In this document: positions 46,358 through 50,180 of the stretch, one piece after another
Layout: every line of letters begins with the position of its first letter
How positions within the stretch are numbered: the stretch's first letter is position 1
DNA from: Tubiluchus corallicola
Lineage: Eukaryota; Priapulida; Priapulimorpha; Priapulimorphida; Tubiluchidae
Assembly: GCA_030141605.1 (NCBI GenBank)
Contig: JAQGDQ010001276.1
Coordinates: forward strand, 1-50,180
Direction: 5' to 3'
Length of the DNA stretch: 50,180 nt
The notes under the pieces: model-generated
What the model was told of the DNA's origin: nothing
What the model saw: the letters and a program-made list of their open reading frames with translations, nothing else
The model's database searches: none
Made by a program: the position numbers and the translations under genes

Positions 46358-46515
46358 TACTACTACTACTATTATTATCATCATCATCATCATCATCATC
46401 ATTATTGTTATTATTACTATTATTATTATTATTATTATTACTACTTCTATTATTATTATTATTATTATCATCATTATCATCATCATCATTATTGTTATTA
46501 TTATTATTATTACTA

Positions 46516-46577
<62 letters not shown>

Positions 46578-46595
46578 TTTAATATTATTATCATT
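46100..46595. repeat. Compound trinucleotide microsatellite, right arm
   Basis: Counterpart of 3580-3995 but longer and different: the GAT run is much shorter and an extra block of ATT and CAT triplets near 46400-46500 is present. This is the largest length difference between the arms. Confidence 0.97.
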
Positions 46596-47304
46596 ACTAC
46601 TCATTCAGTAACAAATAGCTAAGTGTTTGAAAATAAACTTACTGCTTTGTACATTAAGAGAAGGCTTATTAGGGTACATGGATAAACTTTCTTTTATTAA
46701 TAAGTCTTTCATTCATTTAAGAATAATTTAGCAATTCAACGGTAGACAAGAAATTTGACAAAGTTTAATGATTATTATTAGCAACACTAATGAGTGTTCA
46801 CTATTAGAAAGAACTATCGAATAAATTATGTTAAAATCTGCAACTTCTCGTGAATTAAAAATATTAAGCAAGTTGTTAAGATGTCAGATTTTCAGTGCCC
46901 CAACCCAGAAAAAACTTTTAACAAATGATAGAAAATTTTATATATGGAGAATTATATTGATACGTTGCATCATCTACACAGAATCTATCAGGTAATAAAA
47001 TGAGTTGAACGAACTAAATGGATTCGCAAAGTTAAATTTTGAATTCTTTAGATTTTATTATAATTACTTGTTAATCGTTAATTTTATTCTCATTAATTTA
47101 TTAATAAGCAATTTATTACTTCTTAAACTTCTTAGTTCTGATTGTAAGCTCATCGGGAGTAGTGGATACTGTAAACTAAGCATTTATAATAATAAATTTT
47201 TAGTTTTTAAATGGAAAATATATTTATGACTAATATCAATGTTCATTAAAATATTTGGTTAGTCGTATCACCATGTAAACAGTTTAATTAATGTAACAAA
47301 TTAT

Positions 47305-48910
47305 GATAAAGGATCGTATAATTCGTTTTGATTTTGGATTGTTATTATCAATGGAAGCAATAATATTTAATTTAAAATATAAAATCATATATGTTTAGAT
47401 AGTTATAGTTAAAACATCACAATTTTATTAAAATTTTTAATTTACATAGTTAAAAAATCATGTCAACCATTTTGACAGAGCTACTGTTGTCATCATCAGT
47501 GGTAAATACTCATCATCATACAAACAGTTTACATATGCAGAGCCTACAGTATAGTATTTACCACTGATGATGACAGTATTTACCACTGATGATGACAGTA
47601 TTTACCACTGATGATGACAGTATTTACCACTGATGATGACAGTATTTACCACTGATGATGACAGTATTTACCACTGATGATGACAGTATTCACCACTGAT
47701 GATGACAGTATTTACCAATGATGATGACAGTATTTACCACTGATGATGACAGTATTTACCACTGATGATGACAGTATTTACCACTGATGATGACAGTATT
47801 TACCACTGATGATGACAGTATTTACCACTGATGATGACAGTATTTACCACTGATGATGACAGTATTTACCACTGATGATGACAGTATTTACCACTGATGA
47901 TGACAGTATTTACCACTGATGATGACAGTATTTACCACTGATGATGACAGTATTTACCACTGATGATGACAGTATTTACCACTGATGATGACAGTATTTA
48001 CCACTGATGATGACAGTATTTACCACTGATGATGACAGTATTTACCACTGATGATGACAGTATTTACCACTGATGATGACAGTATTTACCACTGATGATG
48101 ACAGTATTTACCAACCACTGATGATGACAGTATTTACCACTGATGATGACAGTATTTACCACTGATGATGACAGTATTTACCACTGATGATGACAGTGTT
48201 TACCACTGATGATGACAGTATTTACCACTGATGATGACAGTATTTACCACTGATGATGACAGTATTTACCACTGATGATGACAGTATTTACCACTGATGA
48301 TGACAGTATTTACCACTGATGATGACAGTATTTACCACTGATGATGACAGTATTTACCACTGATGATGACAGTATTTACCACTGATGATGACAGTATTTA
48401 CCACTGATGATGACAGTATTTACCACTGATGATGACAGTATTTACCACTGATGATGACAGTATTTACCACTGATGATGACAGTATTTACCACTGATGATG
48501 ACAGTATTTACCACTGATGATGACAGTATTTACCACTGATGATGACAGTATTTACCACTGATGATGACAGTATTTACCACTGATGATGACAGTATTTACC
48601 ACTGATGATGACAGTATTTACCACTGATGATGACAGTATTTACCACTGATGATGACAGTATTTACCACTGATGATGACAGTATTTACCACTGATGATGAC
48701 AACAGTAGCTCTGTCAAAACGGTTGACATGATTTTTTAACTATGTAAATTAAAAGTTTTAATAAAATTGTCGTGGTTTAACTATAACTATCTAAACATAT
48801 ATCACAATGTTTATATTTTAAATTAGTTTTTATTGCTTTCATTGATGTTCCAAAATAAAATCAACATGAAATATAAGATCTTTTGTCATAATTCATTATA
48901 TAACCATTTT
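47305..48910. repeat. Small inverted repeat with 22-bp array, right-arm copy
   Basis: Mirror of 1268-2880: flanks at about 47305-47510 and 48702-48910 around the array. One flank keeps CAAAACGG where others have CAAAATGG. Confidence 0.75.
47554..48701. repeat. 22-bp minisatellite, right-arm copy
   Basis: Reverse complement of 1473-2621 with about the same copy number and the same 4-base insertion (near 48110). The CATTGG cluster of the left array is largely absent, so this part has been homogenised differently. Confidence 0.97.
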
Positions 48911-49033
48911 ATTTTATTTTTTATTATATAACCTTTTATTTTAACCAGGTAGATTAAAAGTTTTAATAAAGTTGTCGTGGTTTAACTAATGTTTTCAAAT
49001 GGCTGTAATAAAAAGTTGAATTATTTAGCTAGT

Positions 49034-49202
49034 CTATTTAAAATTTAGCAAGTATAATATTAATGCTGCATTCGCCCCCCGTTCCTCGCGGTGGGCCCCA
49101 TTCGAAAAATAAACCCCCAATGAGACGACACTAGATCGAGACCTTTCGTTTGATGTATAGATCGCCGCAAATGGTGCCGTCGTCGAAGCTGTAGCCTCGA
49201 AT
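49034..49202 (-). CDS. Possible alternative terminal exon, right-arm copy
   Basis: Mirror of 972-1140; no differences seen in the GC-rich block. Both open frames are kept. Confidence 0.3.
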
Positions 49203-49323
49203 CTTATATATATATATAAATATATAAATATATTTAAAAAGAATATTAATATATAAATGACATACAGCATATTTTACATGTGCACTAGAGTTTAGAAAGG
49301 CAGTAAAGATAAAGCTTGCTTAC

Positions 49324-49413
49324 GCATCTAACGGCGGGCTAAACGCTCTTAACGGTGCATCCCAAGCCGTGTCGGAATCTGGACTAGACCGTGGACCGCT
49401 AACTGGTGAAACT
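49324..49413 (-). CDS. Upstream coding exon, right-arm copy
   Basis: Mirror copy of the exon at 761-850, with the same acceptor, donor and open frame. Next exon in this arm is 33477-34160. Confidence 0.6.
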
Positions 49414-49591
49414 CTGAAAGTCAAAAGTTTTGTCAATTTCTTGTTACGTTTCAGTTCAAGTTTCATCATGCAAACTAGTATTTAACAAACGCTAGCATTC
49501 CGTTACACATTCAGTTTCATTGATGGGCGATTCTTGCAACCCGTTCAAAGAAAGTACACGAGTCAATGATAAAATTAGCAAGCAAAAGTCA

Positions 49592-50180
49592 AACATAAAC
49601 AACCTCTGTGCTTTTGTTGTTTAATCCATAAACTACCACATTTCTGACAAATTTAAACTGCATTTACTAATTGTGCACTTACAGTGTGGAGAGACTTTGC
49701 AACTTTACTGCCATCTAGTGAATAGTTTAACAACCTCTGTGCTTTTGTTGTTTAATCCATAAACTACCACATTTCTGACAAATTTAAACTGCTTTTACTA
49801 ATTGTGCACTTACAGCGTGGAGAACTTTGCAACTTTACTGCCACCTAGTGAATAGTTTAACAACCTCTGTGCTTTTGTTGTTTAATCCATAAACTATCAC
49901 ATTTCTGACAAATTTAAACTGCTTTTACTAATTGTGCACTTACAGTGTGGAGAACTTTGCAACTTTACTGCCACCTAGTGAAAAGTTTAACAACCTCTGT
50001 GCTTTTGTTGTTTAATCCATAAACTACCACATTTCTGACAAATTTAAGCTGCTTTTACTAATTGTGCACTTACAGTGTGGAGAGACTTTGCAACTTTACT
50101 GCCATCTAGTGAATAGTTTAACAACCTCTGTGCTTTTGTTGTTTAATCCATAAACTATCACATTTCTGACAAATTTAAGC
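49592..50180. repeat. 131-bp tandem repeat, right-arm copy
   Basis: Reverse complement of the array at 1-588, again cut by the window edge. Two units lack the same 2-3 bases as unit 3 of the left array. Confidence 0.95.

Larger units (their letters stand above)
26518..50180 (-). repeat. Right arm of giant inverted repeat
   Basis: Reverse complement of 1-23507. All visible exons and splice sites of the main gene are intact here too. Exon 2 carries an Ala-Ser-Gly versus Ala-Gly-Ser difference from the left arm, and the 46-codon ORF at 41521 has Val for Ala. The arm begins inside the 72-bp minisatellite, as the left arm ends inside it. Confidence 0.97.

Overview
This window is animal nuclear DNA, not prokaryotic. 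It is AT-rich, with spliced exons (GT..AG junctions, one shared codon phase), CA, CATA and trinucleotide microsatellites, TTAA-flanked MITEs and a LINE fragment. A marine invertebrate is a reasonable guess, but the species cannot be read from the sequence. There is no operon structure.

The whole window is one very large inverted repeat. The left arm (1 to about 23507) returns as its reverse complement in the right arm (about 26518 to 50180), around a spacer of about 3.0 kb. Paired positions sum to about 50,174 at the outer ends and 50,055 over most of the arms. The arms are not identical: there are SNPs, small indels, a few amino-acid changes in an exon and a large trinucleotide length difference. 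Both window ends lie inside the same 131-bp tandem array, so the palindrome may continue outside. A biological palindrome and two alleles joined head-to-head by an assembler both fit what is seen.

Each arm, read from its outer end, holds: a 131-bp array; an exon at 761-850; a 22-bp minisatellite inside its own small inverted repeat; trinucleotide repeats; a piggyBac-like MITE; the C-terminal scrap of a LINE protein; an AT-rich hairpin minisatellite; arrays of 70, 63 and 123 bp; CATA/CA repeats; a short Cys-rich ORF that runs into a 2.7-kb array of 104-bp units; then the main gene.

The main gene (plus strand in the left arm, minus in the right) has at least four exons, all joined in the same phase: 761-850, 15895-16578, 17707-17859 and 18682-18850. 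It codes a Gln/His-rich, Pro-rich, probably disordered protein that ends in two DFRxxL motifs, a motif known from the actin-binding repeats of myosin light-chain kinase. Two features look new. After exon 2 there are eleven 55-bp units. Units 2-11 can each be read as a 27-nt, phase-neutral microexon with its own acceptor and donor; unit 1 is the end of exon 2 itself. Second, a 145-bp tandem duplication makes a second terminal exon with an in-frame acceptor, and all its coding differences are synonymous.

Inside this gene lie TTAA-flanked MITEs, a tRNA-like B-box sequence, CACGTG, NRF1 and CRE palindromes, and a promoter-like segment with a possible first exon (22760-22798) that points into a 72-bp array and the spacer. 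The spacer carries a third, diverged copy of part of the arm and a dispersed repeat; the rest is single-copy in this window.
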